A DNA stretch of 64,000 nucleotides, from contig WJXW01000002.1 in assembly GCA_015832175.1 (NCBI GenBank), forward strand, positions 4,278,001 through 4,342,000, given 5' to 3'. Origin of the DNA: Paraphaeosphaeria minitans (taxonomy: Eukaryota > Ascomycota > Dothideomycetes > Pleosporales > Didymosphaeriaceae). Positions 45,244-56,053 of the stretch are shown piece by piece (position 1 is the stretch's first letter; every line of letters starts with the position of its first letter). The notes beneath the pieces are model-generated. The model was not told the origin of the DNA, did no database searches, and saw only the letters and a program-made list of their open reading frames with translations. Position numbers and translations under genes: made by a program.

Positions 45244-46041
45244 TCACCACTTCCCTGTCTTCTTCGACAACTGCACCAATGCCTCTTTCCTCAATGCATC
45301 CTGGTGGTACTTGGCTAGAGTTAGCCTCGACAGCAGCTCCAACAGGCCCTCCTGGTCCATCTCCTGCACGTAATGAGAGCGCTTTTCTGCCGTCATAGTA
45401 GAGCGGTCTTTCTTTGGTGCGAAGTCGGGGCCGGCGGTACTTTGGGAGTGGATGACGTCAATGATGCCTACAGGTATGATCATTCATGAGATAATTTAAG
45501 CTCGTTGGAGGAAACCTCACTCTGCACCTCCTTCATCCGCTTCTCCTTCACCCACTCGGAGAACGTGATTGCGATGTTCTCGAGCGATTCTCTGGGGAAC
45601 AGCGGCATACAAGCGGCGAGAGCGTATCCCAGCTCAACTCGAACCTTGTCCACGTCGTCAAGATCTCCGATGGATGAAATTCGCTCGTACTCAATGTTGG
45701 TCATCAAGAGGTCTAGTCACATGTGAGCTTGCGTACGTAGCTCGTGTTCTACATGCGACATGGTACTAACTGTTGAACGCGCTACGTTGGCCTTTAACTT
45801 CGCTGGAAGCGTTGATAACGAGCTCAGCGAGGGCAATCATTCGGTCGGGGCTCGAGGTATCGCAGAGGATCGCGGTTATCAGCATGTTGGTGGAAGCACC
45901 CTAGGTAAGCATCTTATTTGTGGCGTCGGAGGTTGCGCTGCTGAGGAGGTGCTTGAATTGCTCGACATGGTTGGGGTTAGTAGCGTCAAGATGGACTGCA
46001 TCCATAACGTCGTCGACTTCGATTGGGTTCGGTCCTGCCAT
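45244..46041 (-). CDS. Conserved-looking protein interrupted by an in-frame TAG
   Basis: Three exons (45771-46041, 45521-45712, 45244-45467) with introns of 58 and 53 nt would encode 228 residues, all splice phases agreeing. The frame starts MAGPNPIEVDDVMDAVHLDATN and continues LLSSATSDATNKMLT-stop-GASTNMLITAILCD, then ALAELVINASSEV, NIEYERISSIGDLDDVDKVRVELGYALAACMPLF, and a helical C-terminus ending KKTGKW. The TAG is codon 47, at 45901-45903. Either it is a nonsense mutation, it is recoded, or it is the 3' end of a 66-nt in-phase intron beginning GTCGAG at 45966. I do not recognise the family; composition suggests a small helical cytosolic protein. It shares a 290-bp promoter with the divergent gene at 46335. 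Confidence 0.65.
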
Positions 46042-46334
46042 TGGATGAGTTAGATTGGTTGTTCTCGATGTAGAACAACAGCCACGAGGAACGTTTGCAA
46101 GCGAGAAAGAACACGAGTGTGGAGGCGAAAGGGGTGCAGGTTAACAGCGGCTTGAGAAGTTGAGTTTTCGCTGCCGTTGGTCGTCACTTGTCGCCTGGTC
46201 TACCGATTCTCGGTTGCGCGTTTGCTTTTCACCCAGACACTCGCAAACAACCCATTAGCTCAGAACCCCGCGCGCAAAACTTTGCCCGAATCACTTATCT
46301 CGACTTCGAAAACCACACTGTGCTCCTCGACCAA

Positions 46335-47050
46335 ATGACGCGCAAAGACCTTCTCAAGAAGGCCTTCCGCAACAGTTTCATCCGCAAGTCCGTTGCTGAC
46401 CTGAAGTCGCTCGGCACGGAGAAAACGCACCCAAAGCCTCGCCATGCCAGCTCCACCAGTTTGCGTTCTCGGTATGAGGGCAATGCCCCGGTTCTTACCA
46501 CTCCGCCAATGAGTACGGTGGACGCCGCACAGGAGAACGTTGCCGAGCAAGAGCACAACATCGACGACAGCGATTCAAGTCTGGTGGCTGCTTCCGAAGC
46601 CGCCAAATCTTCGCGCGAGAGCGTCGTGGAGTGGCTCCAGACCGTCCCAAAGGACCCGGCAAAGATGTCGTCCACGGAGATACGGGTAGAGATGGAGAAG
46701 GTTTGTATACAATTTATGTCAAGCTCAAAGGCGCTCCTGATAACACCAATCAGGCCGACGCCGATCACAAAGCTCAGATCTTGCGCAGCCACAAACAGCT
46801 GCTTCGCGACCACCACGATCTCGTCGAGGCGTTCGAGAAGATGATCGCGTCGCACCTCGACACAATTGAGACAGCCTTGGCCTTACTCGAGGTGATGGAG
46901 TCGCTCAGTCCGTTTACAGATTTGCTGAAGCTAGATATGTTGGAGAAACAGCAGTTCTGCGAGGAGAAACTAACAGACTTGTCGACTCTAAGGTCAAGAC
47001 TGGAAACCCTAAGGGCTGGGAAGGGGTACATCTGCCTGGATGCTGATTGA
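46335..47050 (+). CDS. Small coiled-coil protein, unknown function
   Basis: Two exons (46335-46700, 46754-47050) with a 53-nt GTTTGT..TCAG intron, phase 0, give 220 residues. The start MTRKDLLKKAFRNSFIRKS is basic and amphipathic. The middle is Ser-rich and polar. The second exon is almost entirely helical heptads (HKQLLRDHHDLVEAFEKMI, IETALALLEVMESL, FTDLLKLDMLEKQQFCEEKL, LRSRLETLRAG), a good coiled-coil candidate. I cannot name the family. Divergent transcription with the gene ending at 45244 suggests shared regulation. Confidence 0.68.
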
Positions 47051-47467
47051 GAGAGAAGAATTTTGTGGCTGGATGGGGCAGAGGACTTCTTGAAGGAGCG
47101 AACGAAGGGAAATCGGATGGCCTTGGCCCTTTGCACTGGCGTGAAGCCGCGAAAGTTGTTGCGTGCATTTCCACCTCAGTTCCCGGTGGCACTGTAGTAT
47201 CTCGTTAATAAAGTACGTGAACAGAGCGATCCACTTCCCCCTTAGCAGTACAGGTAAAGAGTACATTATTGCTCAGCTGTTTACGCTTAGCGTTTAAACG
47301 GGCTGCTTACTTTCTTACAGCCGCGCCTTCTATTTCCTTTTTACCCAATATAACATTCAATAGCGCAGCGTACTTAACTTAAACTGCTCAAGTACAGCTA
47401 AGCTTAGTAAGACTCTTTATTTGAATGCAGATTCTTTATTCTCATATTATTTGAGGAAGTAAACAAC
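47051..47467. other. Intergenic, AT-rich part
   Basis: No gene recognised. 47280-47460 is AT-rich with CTTAAC/GTTTAAAC-like words, similar in flavour to the relic region near 51 kb. Confidence 0.35.
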
Positions 47468-47987
47468 ATGGCGGCCCATCCGGCGTGTCCCATCGATCCG
47501 ACCGCGTCCAACAGCGCCATTCAAGTTCCAAAAAGAGGAGCCCAGGGACAATTCCGATGTAATTGATCCCGAGAAACTGTTGGACCAACTTAGGGTAAGT
47601 CAAACGTAGATTACCAAAAGCAAGTGGAAGAGCTGAAACGAGAAGATTTATTAGGACGAGGCTGCCGCGAAGCTATCCGCCAGGGAATATGAGTTAATCG
47701 GGAGACAGAGAGACATAGCTATCAATCTCCTGCATACCTCAGCCAAAGCATACGGCATCCGCATGTCGCTTCTCGAGCTGACTACCTGCCCCAAGACTGG
47801 CTTCTTTCGGTATGCGATGATGAAGAATCTTGAGATCGAGGACTTGAAGGCGCAGATTGAAACGCACAACGCCGAAATGGACTTGATAGGACAAGGAAGT
47901 TACGGACTTGGGGCAGAGAAGGAAGGTGACCATGGAGAGGATGCATCGGGTGAGGAGGTGGAAGCCGACCGTGGAGAGGATGCCTGA
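47468..47987 (+). CDS. Partial model: small helical protein, 5' end uncertain
   Basis: Exon 2 (47655-47987) follows a 60-nt GTAAGT..TTAG intron and reads DEAAAKLSAREYELIGRQRD, then LLELTTCPKTGFFRYAMMKN and an acidic tail ending EEVEADRGEDA. Exon 1 in the matching frame reads FKFQKEEPRDNSDVIDPEKLLDQLR up to the donor at 47595. That frame has no ATG before an upstream stop; the ATG at 47468 lies in a different frame and stops at 47565. So there is either an upstream exon, a non-ATG start or a frameshift. Family not recognised. Confidence 0.4.
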
Positions 47988-48665
47988 TTGATGCTGGACG
48001 GCCGTTCGTCTCGGTCGATGCAAGAACTGGAAAGGATACAGTGGCCTGAAAAGCAAGGAAATCACGATAGGTCGTGCCAGGGTGCTTTGGACATGCGCGC
48101 ACTGGTCTCGCGGGTACGTCCCGATGGTCGATGGCTAGGTACCTACCCGCCTCATTGTAGCTCGAGATCGTCAGAGAATTCATTGGAATCATGCCTCCTG
48201 TCTCTTCCGCAAATGTTCGGTCGGTGTAGCTCCAAGTAACTGGACGAAGGAGGGAGTCCGCTGCCTAGGCAGTCCGTATGTGACAATGATATGCGAGTGG
48301 AATGTCAGATGCAGTGTGACAGATGGCGAATAGCGACGAATAACCGCGCTCAGCGCACGGCAATGCGGATCATATTGTCTCGCCCCCGCATAAAGGCCTC
48401 TAATGGCGTATCACTCGCTGAGAGTAGGAGGTCAGTTGCACCGTAAGCCAGCGAGGTCGAGATTGACGCACTGCACACCTGTCGCGCTTGTGCATTCACA
48501 GCTAGGCATGCCCTTGGCGCTGCTCATCGTTCCTTCCCAAGCGGGCTGTGTCAACAAACGCTCGCACCACGACCCCTCTTAAACACTGTCGCCCGCCTGC
48601 AACATGCCCGCTCACTACCTTTTCTCCTGCGCTGCAGCGCTTCCACGCGCGCGCAACCCCCCAGG
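47988..48665. other. Intergenic
   Basis: About 680 bp without a recognisable gene between the helical protein and the alpha/beta hydrolase. Confidence 0.4.
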
Positions 48666-49571
48666 ATGAGGGAGTCCGACTGCCTGACGCTCGAGAATGC
48701 ACGCGTCCTGTCGTTTGCGATATACGGTTCGCCCGTTCCACACACGAGCGTTTTCTACTTCCACTCATTCGCTTCCTCGCGCAAGGAAGCAAAAATTTGG
48801 CACACAGCTGCCGCGAAACTGGGTATACGCCTAGTCGCGCCTGACCGCCCGGGACTCGGCAATGCAAGCTTCCAGCCGGGCCGCACGTTCCTGGACTGGC
48901 CGAAGGATGTCATCGCTCTCGCGAACCACCTCAAAATCCAGACCTTCTATGTCGTGGGTTGGAGCGGCGGCGGGCCCTATGTGCTTGCCTGCGTGAAGAG
49001 CATTCCGAGGGATCGCCTTGCTGGCGCAGCAGTTGTTTCTGGACTATACCCGACCTCTCTTGGAACCGCAGGAATGATGCTCGGCCTGCGACTGATGATG
49101 CTGGCTGGACCGTGGATGAACGGTGTCGTCAGCATGGTAACCGACATCGTGGTGGGCAAGGCAGCGCGCAAACCAGACCCAAAGATCTACGAGGAGACCC
49201 TGGCGAAAGCAATTGACGGCAGGCCCGAGGTCGACAAGCGAGCGATGTTGGATGAGAAGAATTGGCCGGGATTCTGCGAGGGCACAAGAGAAGGACTCCG
49301 ACAAGGCGGCCAAGGCACCGCAGTGGAGAACAAACTTAACGGTAGCGCCTGGGGCTTCGAACTTACGGACTTGAAGGTCGGCGAAGGTGGAATGCCCCTG
49401 ACTCTCTGGCATGGAACGGAGGACATCAACTGCCCGGCTACGATGACGATAAAGGCGAAGGAGCTTCTGCCTGGCGCGAAGCTGAATATGATGAAGGGAG
49501 AGGGTCACGTGAGCGTTGCGTTCAATCACCAGGAAGAGATACTGAGGGAGCTCATTGGATTACTGGATTAA
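48666..49571 (+). CDS. Alpha/beta-fold hydrolase
   Basis: A single-exon gene of 301 residues, complete for a small alpha/beta hydrolase. The oxyanion region HSFASSRKEAKIW (33-45) occupies the HGxP position. Then APDRPGLGNAS (58-68), the nucleophile elbow GWSGGGP with Ser100, the acid WHGTEDINCP with Asp253, and the catalytic GEGHVSV with His281. No signal peptide is seen, so the enzyme is probably intracellular. The family hydrolyses esters, epoxides or other small-molecule bonds; the substrate is unknown. The start ATG directly precedes RESDCLTLENARVLSFAIYG, the expected first strands. Confidence 0.88.
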   Translation: MRESDCLTLENARVLSFAIYGSPVPHTSVFYFHSFASSRKEAKIWHTAAAKLGIRLVAPDRPGLGNASFQPGRTFLDWPKDVIALANHLKIQTFYVVGWSGGGPYVLACVKSIPRDRLAGAAVVSGLYPTSLGTAGMMLGLRLMMLAGPWMNGVVSMVTDIVVGKAARKPDPKIYEETLAKAIDGRPEVDKRAMLDEKNWPGFCEGTREGLRQGGQGTAVENKLNGSAWGFELTDLKVGEGGMPLTLWHGTEDINCPATMTIKAKELLPGAKLNMMKGEGHVSVAFNHQEEILRELIGLLD

Positions 49572-49862
49572 TGGATAATTGAGGTGGACACCGATATGAC
49601 CGATACGTGTCATCTTCAGTTACGACGATAATGATAACGGCATGAGCTTATGGAATTAATTGTTTGTACATCTATAGCAATGTCCTGCGCTAGGCTGCTA
49701 ACGCAGGTTTCAACGTTCTTTGAGTGCAAACTGGCGATTTCAATACTGGTCTATGGTCGTTGGCTTGCAACATAATACCGGCCTACACAACGGTTCCTAC
49801 AGAGCACTCGCCTAGCCCAACATGCCCCATCACCCGCTGACCACGTACGCCCCAACATGCAC

Positions 49863-50612
49863 CTACTCAGAACACGTGGGCATGTTCGCGTCGCCTCCAC
49901 AGTTCCAGATGCAACCGATCAAATTCCCAACACCACCCTGCGCACAGATGTCCTTGCAACGTTTGCCCCAGACACAGCGGCGCTGGACTTTCTCCTCCGT
50001 CTCCTCCTTTGTACCAGCTGGAGTGTACCCAGGGCCCTTTGCAGCATCCGACCCCGAGCCTTCCAGATACTCGTCATGGCTGTGCAGTCTGTATGTGCGG
50101 ACAGGCTTCTCTAGGTAGTCCTCGTGAAAGGGGAGGTGGTGCTTGTTTTCGTCTCCCCCCTCGGCGGGGCCAACGCTCCGATAGAAGAGCTGCAGCCTTG
50201 TCTCGGCGTCAGCCAGTATGGACTTAAGGTTCTTTGAATCGTCGGTTGATGTATCATGGGCGGTGATATCGATTTTCTCTTGGGTGTGGGGAGCCGGACT
50301 AGGCGGTAGGTACGCGTTGTGATCATGTGATCCCCCGCTGGTTCCCGTAGAGGAATGCAGCTGCTGCGACTTCGCTTCTGTAATTTCCCAGGGATCGAAG
50401 TCTCGAATGGAGAGGTAAAGTGTCTTTTTGGCATCGGCCTGGGTTGGCTTGAGGTCGTTTGTGGCAGCAGCGACGCTGCTGGGATAGCCATCGCGGCTTG
50501 GGAGCCGGTGGTAGCTTTGCACGTCGTCGTGGATCCAGGGACGAGGGACGGCCAGGGCAGCGACGACGGAGATAGACGTGGCGGCCACTGCAAAGGCTGC
50601 TGTATGCCGCAT
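49863..50612 (-). CDS. Small secreted protein with six-Cys C-terminal module
   Basis: One exon, 249 residues. MRHTAAFAVAATSISVVAALAVP is a signal peptide. The middle (about 25-205) is polar, rich in His, Asp, Ser and Pro, with no cysteine. The last 40 residues begin after a dibasic RR and hold six cysteines: CVWGKRC, KDIC, GC, WNC and PTC. A Kex2-type cut at QRR would release a disulfide-rich peptide of about 37 residues. I do not recognise the family; secretion, size and Cys pattern make it an effector or antimicrobial-peptide candidate (inference). No function is assigned. Confidence 0.7.
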   Translation of the reverse strand: MRHTAAFAVAATSISVVAALAVPRPWIHDDVQSYHRLPSRDGYPSSVAAATNDLKPTQADAKKTLYLSIRDFDPWEITEAKSQQLHSSTGTSGGSHDHNAYLPPSPAPHTQEKIDITAHDTSTDDSKNLKSILADAETRLQLFYRSVGPAEGGDENKHHLPFHEDYLEKPVRTYRLHSHDEYLEGSGSDAAKGPGYTPAGTKEETEEKVQRRCVWGKRCKDICAQGGVGNLIGCIWNCGGDANMPTCSE

Positions 50613-51189
50613 TTTGGATGTGAGTTCGATTCTGGTCTTGGTGTGGTTACTTGCAGTGTTGTTTACAGTGTGTCTGATATGGGATGGACAGGAAGACCAG
50701 GAATCAGGAAACTTTATACACGACGTGAAGTGGCAGTTTGCTCAACATTGAGCCAACGGGTCGTCAAAAAGTCGTTTTAGGGTGCTCTGGAAAATGGCTT
50801 GTTGGGATGGTACACCACGAGTTATAGTCTAGCGATTCCCAGCACAATGGACTCCGGTGCACAAAGAGATCAAGCTCTAATCTACTACGCTAATAGATAG
50901 AAGAATTTATTAAAATCGCCCCAGAATAATCAACGTCCACCATCAGTACTCTTAAACCAGTCTTGTGTATGCCTGCACAGCTAGGGTGCACCCAGCTAGG
51001 ATCTCTGTGAGCCTATTCCTCTCCAACACAACACTTCCTCTAAGGTCTTCTTCCAATGTCATTGCTATCCAAGCAATCCACAAGTTTGAGAACAGTTTGA
51101 GGCTTTATAAATCTCAGCTCTTTTTCACAGGCATAGTCCAGGGACACGACGCTCGTTCCGCGTTCATCTTCACCCTAAGCTGCTTAGTA

Positions 51190-51600
51190 TCTATCTAACT
51201 TCAAGGCCTCAAGTATTGCTTCTTGATAGCGTCCAAATCAATAAAATACGCTTTCTTCAACTTGTTAACCTCCGCAAAGTACGCAGCTGCCAATGCCTCC
51301 ATAGCAGAGCTTCTAGTGGAGTTAAGTAACTTCATTTGCTCAGCCATCATTACGAAGTATATAAACAAGTCGTTCTCTTCCTATACTCTCATTAGCACCG
51401 CATGTGGGGTACGCATAATACTAACCTTCTGCACCTGTCAAACGTCGTTAAAATCGCGGAGCATCTTATAAGCCGCCATAGCTACAAGCACTATGCTCGC
51501 CCTATTAGGGGCAAGAAGATAGTGCTCTAAGCCGTAGGAGCACGCGGAAAGGGACAAGTGAGTAAGGCGCAACTTCTTCTTTTAAAAAGTACGTTAAACC
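51190..51600 (-). pseudogene. RIP-like degraded relic, unknown element
   Basis: The minus strand reads as protein with stops where Trp would fit: MAAYKMLRDFNDV-stop-QVQ, MRV-stop-EENDLFIYF, MMAEQMKLLNSTRSSAMEAL, KLKKAYFIDLDAIKKQYLRP-stop. The stops are TGA and TAG, as expected from C-to-T change at TGG codons. The region is AT-rich. I cannot name the parent element. Confidence 0.35.
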
Positions 51601-54600
51601 CGACGCATTAACGGCTTGTTAACTCTCACGCTCACCATTAACGACACCATTCTTCAATACTGTATGATTATAATGCTATCAAGGCACTGGTGCTGGTCTT
51701 ACTGTCCACTAACGCCACACTTAACGTTGTTTATCCGCGCTGAATCTGACGCTTCATCATCCTTCCTCTTAATTGTTATGCCGTTCTGGTCGCTTTCGAA
51801 AAGGATGATGCATTTCAAAAGACGTGGAATCGATTTCATAGTTAGCCAAAGTTTTGGATGTACTGTTATACCCCAGGAGGAGTAATACAGTCTCCCTACG
51901 TTGACCCGATGGTGTGACCCATAAGAGTAGCGTGGTCAGGGAGAAGCTATGACAAGCTATTTGTGTTTTCGAGCTCGCGGAGGTGGCGGAGTCAGCCCAC
52001 ATCACTTCAAGACGTTCCACAAGTAGCCCTCGTGGTGCTCCTCGAGTATGTCAAAGAGCAACCACACCATGAATGGCGTGTCCTTGCCGATCGATCGGTA
52101 GGTAGGAGTATGATTTGGGATATGCTCCTCCCATGATATCTCTTTTTAGGGAGTTGCTGTCCCGAGAATTGGAACAGGCATCATATACGGTCGATCCACA
52201 AGCTTTCGAGGTCGACAAGATTCCTATGCGGCAACCAAACAGCGCAGGTCTCATGTATGAAGCTCACCACGTTTTTGATCAAGCGGACAGACTCCATTAA
52301 CACACTTACGGATGATTTGAGATATTTAGATAGTGGGTCAGCAACGCACACACTACAGAAGCACATCATACGATGCATTTCAGTGAAGTTTTCGTGTGCC
52401 GTCTACGCACAAACGCATCAATTTCTGTCGAGCAATTGTTTTAATCTTCAACCAGACACTCCCGTGTTCTCCGAACTGTTTGATTTTGAGTCCACGTCCA
52501 TAAGAATCCCATGAATCTGCTCGATTTTTTTATAAACACCGCAAGGCTAGAGACTTAAATGTGCAAAATCAGAGCGTGGGTTCCATTAGAATACAGCGTA
52601 AAGCCATTTAGTGCGCCAGGCAGCGCACAAAGACATCACTTCCTTTTGAAGACCTTATTTGTACAGTACATCCTCCAGACACAGAGTCGTGAAACTTTTT
52701 CCAGAGACTTCTAGTCTCCGACCCCTGGCACACCTAACATAGCATTTCAAGGATGTGTAGAGCCCCAGAGCGCGGGCACTATAGTACCAAAAGAAAATCG
52801 ATATGGTGTGCGAGGCGCAGACAAACCTAGCATGCTTTGTCGGGCTATGGGTATGTTGTCTTTCTACTAAGCACCTCTATCGAATGACATAAAAATATTT
52901 CAAAGTCAACAGCCTATAGCATCCTCTGTTGCGAGAAGGGATTTTCGATCTTAATGTGCCAGGAATGAAGAACGAATAAAACAGGTTTACCAGGCTTTTT
53001 ATTAATGCCTTCCCTACGTTGGTCACTCCAATTGCCTGGAACCTAGGCTTCCATGTTCACGGTCACGACCCAGGCACACCCCATAAGTGGAAACTGGGCC
53101 ATTCGTAGTGGTCGGATTTCAGGTAACCCCATCACTTCCTGTCCGTAAACATTATCTGTGTCTCTTCTAGATGTCCTCATTTTTCTTGGCTCATCCGATT
53201 TTGAGCGCACGCTCCCGGACGACCCCGGTACGAGACCTAAATATAAATTAGTGGTTCTAAGGCCAGCCAGACAACGCATCGATCGATACCAGAAATTTTG
53301 CCCTTTCCACCAACGAACCACATTAGTCTTTGGCGGCTTTCAACTTGTAGCGCACAGCTTCAAGGGTACACCATTGCGATAGATGGCCATTCTTTGACTT
53401 GTCCAAGGCCAGGGCAAACGCATGATTCTTTTGTCCGGTGATTTTGGTCTGTCTCCTCCTCCTCCCAGACTTCCCGTCAATTGCCTTGAATTTGGTTCCT
53501 GGTCCGCGCCCTCAGCCACCATACGTTGAGCTTGTTGAAAGTTTTTTAAGACACCCCACCTCGGGTCGTAGGAACTGTGCAGAATCTCCAGAGTCGGAGG
53601 AAGATGCTTATATACATGAGATCCAACTGGAGGATGCCGAGACGACTCGGCACACTCTCCATGCTCCTGAATGTAAAAGGTTTGGTGCGACGAACCACAG
53701 ACACACACGTCGAGGCGCCGGTCGACGACTTGTTGCCCATCCTCCAGGAAATCCCATTAATCTCTTCTATGCGTGGTTACTAGGATTCCACCACAATCGA
53801 CACGAGATCGAGGGCGACCTCCCAAGAAGGGGAGGAAATGAATCCGTGCGCCAATGACCGCCCGTTGAGGCATACTTGGAACTAAATGTACTGATCAGGC
53901 CTAAGATGAACCCGTTCGACCCAGATGGTAGCAACAGGGTTCACTCTGTTTTCCAAGCCTCTGAAAACAACGACAGGCGGCGCTCATTCGAACCTTGTCC
54001 TCTTTTCACCACAAGCATGGGTAGGACTTGGAGAAAATGCCCAACGGGAGTCATTCACAATATCAAGGTAGAGTGATTCGGGGATGGGTGTATGCATTGC
54101 CACCATCACTGAGATGGGGATATGTGGACCAGACAGCGTGCCAATCGCGCCATCCGGGTATCTATCCCAAAGAACCCCATTCAGGAGAACCATAAAAGCC
54201 GGTCAGATGACCATGGAATTCACCACCGATACCTGATTGAACCGTTTGGAGCCATCCAGCGCAAAACAATACCACAGAATCCACACCCCAACGCTTCCCA
54301 TACAGCGTTTAAGAAGTGGCTTTGAGACACCCGTCGGCGGTCGAAGAAGAACAGTGAAAATTCCCCAGAGCGCAAGACATACACTTTGTGTGTACGGTGC
54401 TCGGTGGAAGACGTCATGTCGGGTGAGCTAGAATTCCTTGCTGCGCCAGCTCAAATGACAAACACACATAGAGTGATTGGCTTTTGCGAGGATCCTGGTC
54501 TCACCCCAGCACTCCCATGACCCTTCACGATGTCACATTTTAGACCTCCCTCCAGACACGCCTATAGATCCTTCAGACTGCAATTTTCAGTCCACCACAC

Positions 54601-54981
54601 CGCCTACACGCCATGGGCTTCTGCGTTTTCCATCTTAGTCATTTCAGAGCCAGGTCGGACAGTTGGGAAGTTGTGTGCACACCGTTTCGCCGGAGCGACG
54701 GCACAAAGTCGCTATCTATACCTAGTCATCTGCGCAACGCTTTCCATCCTGAACATGGGGAATACGGTAGGTAGGTAGGTAGTCGGTGCGCCAGGCGACA
54801 CGCAAAACCATTCCTCAAAAGCGGAAAGACTTCCACATTCCACCCCGGCCCGCGCAGCACACACAGTTGCGGATTGATTCCAGATCCTGGTCGCCGTTCT
54901 TCCTCCAGACAATCCTGTGAGGAAGTGGTGTTGTGAAGTTTTAGGTAGGTACCTATAGTGCACCACAGACACACCCCGAGC

Positions 54982-55363
54982 CATGTAGGATATCGCGAAA
55001 CTTTGTTCACCGTACCTAATGGGCCTAGGTCGGTCAAGTGGGCAGAGTACCCCGAGCACGAGCGCGAGAGCACCGTCGTGGAAAGACGCTGTTCTACCTA
55101 CTGAACAGACAATGGGTTGACGGCGTACGTGGTAATGCACAGTACGTTCTCAGACACCCCCATGTACCTAGGATATCGCGAAATTTTATTTACCGTAGGT
55201 AGGTACGGTAATGACCCACGTCGTCCAAGCGAACAGAGTAGGTACCTCACCGTACATGTACCGTATGCTAAGTACCTACCCCAAGCGCAATGTCACCGCC
55301 ATAAAAAGACGCCCTTCTACCGCGTTCTACCGAAACCGCGTTCTTCCAAACAGACAATGTAGG
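54982..55363. repeat. Diverged tandem duplication, about 180 bp apart
   Basis: Copy 1 (54982-55116) and copy 2 (55161-55363) share, in order, TAGGATATCGCGAAA, a TTACCGTA/TCACCGTA element, a GTC(G)TCAAG..GCAGAGTA/CGAACAGAGTA element, AAAGACGC..TTCTACC, and ACAGACAATG. Short GTAGGTA insertions separate the shared pieces. Confidence 0.75.
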
Positions 55364-56053
55364 GAACGACGGGCGCGGTAGGTACCGCACAGCACGCCCC
55401 CTCCCATGAGATGAAGGAAGGAAGATATTTCCATGCGAAAGATCCCGCACTGGAAGGTCCTCGGCGGCTTTCTTAGCATTCCCATTTCCCATTGCCCATT
55501 TCCCATTTCCCATCCACAACCCACACGCACGCCCACACCCACCCCACGCCCATCAACGCCTCATGTGTCACTTTTCAAAGGTGAGAGACCCCAGCCAGCC
55601 AGCCAGCCAGACAAAAGAAAAAAAAGAAAAAAAAATCATGTGACAGTCAGAGAGTACGAGAGCAAACGACTTTAGAAGCACCATCTCCCCGCACGAGCCT
55701 TGAAGACGATGCCACAACGACGACGACGACGATCACCACCACCAAAGATTAGCAAAGCATAAAAGTACCACACGAAACGAGACATGCCCCTCAAGGCCAT
55801 CGGCCACATCGATTCCACTCGCCGACTCGCTGACTCGCCACTCTATCGATCGTGCAGCATCGCACTCAATCTACATGCTCGATCCCCGCGAACATGCATG
55901 CCGCACAAGCAAAACGCCCTCTAGATGCCTAGATGCCCAGACCATTCGAAATCCCGTCCCGCAGGGCTCTACTTAACCATAGAAAACAGTTCATTAAAGT
56001 CGTTTCTCCCTCCCTCCCCCCTCCCCCCGCCACATCCTACCCTCCACCGTGGC

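Larger units (their letters stand above)
50613..56053. other. 5.4 kb gene-poor, AT-rich and repeat-rich block
   Basis: No intact gene found. 50880-51900 is AT-rich with a degraded minus-strand frame. 53040-54420 has several adjoining minus-strand frames with internal stops that read partly protein-like (for example GAIGTLSGPHIPISVMVAMH) but are not recognised. 54770-55370 is dominated by GTAGGTACC words and a diverged duplication. 55440-55560 is C-rich. Confidence 0.45.

Noticed and set aside
46188..46334. 49-residue extension of the coiled-coil protein
   Set aside because: It begins at TTG with no ATG in frame before 46335.
48305..48480. Second tRNA or 5S rRNA gene
   Set aside because: I looked for B-box-like GGTTCGAATCC outside 35.4 kb and found no cloverleaf.
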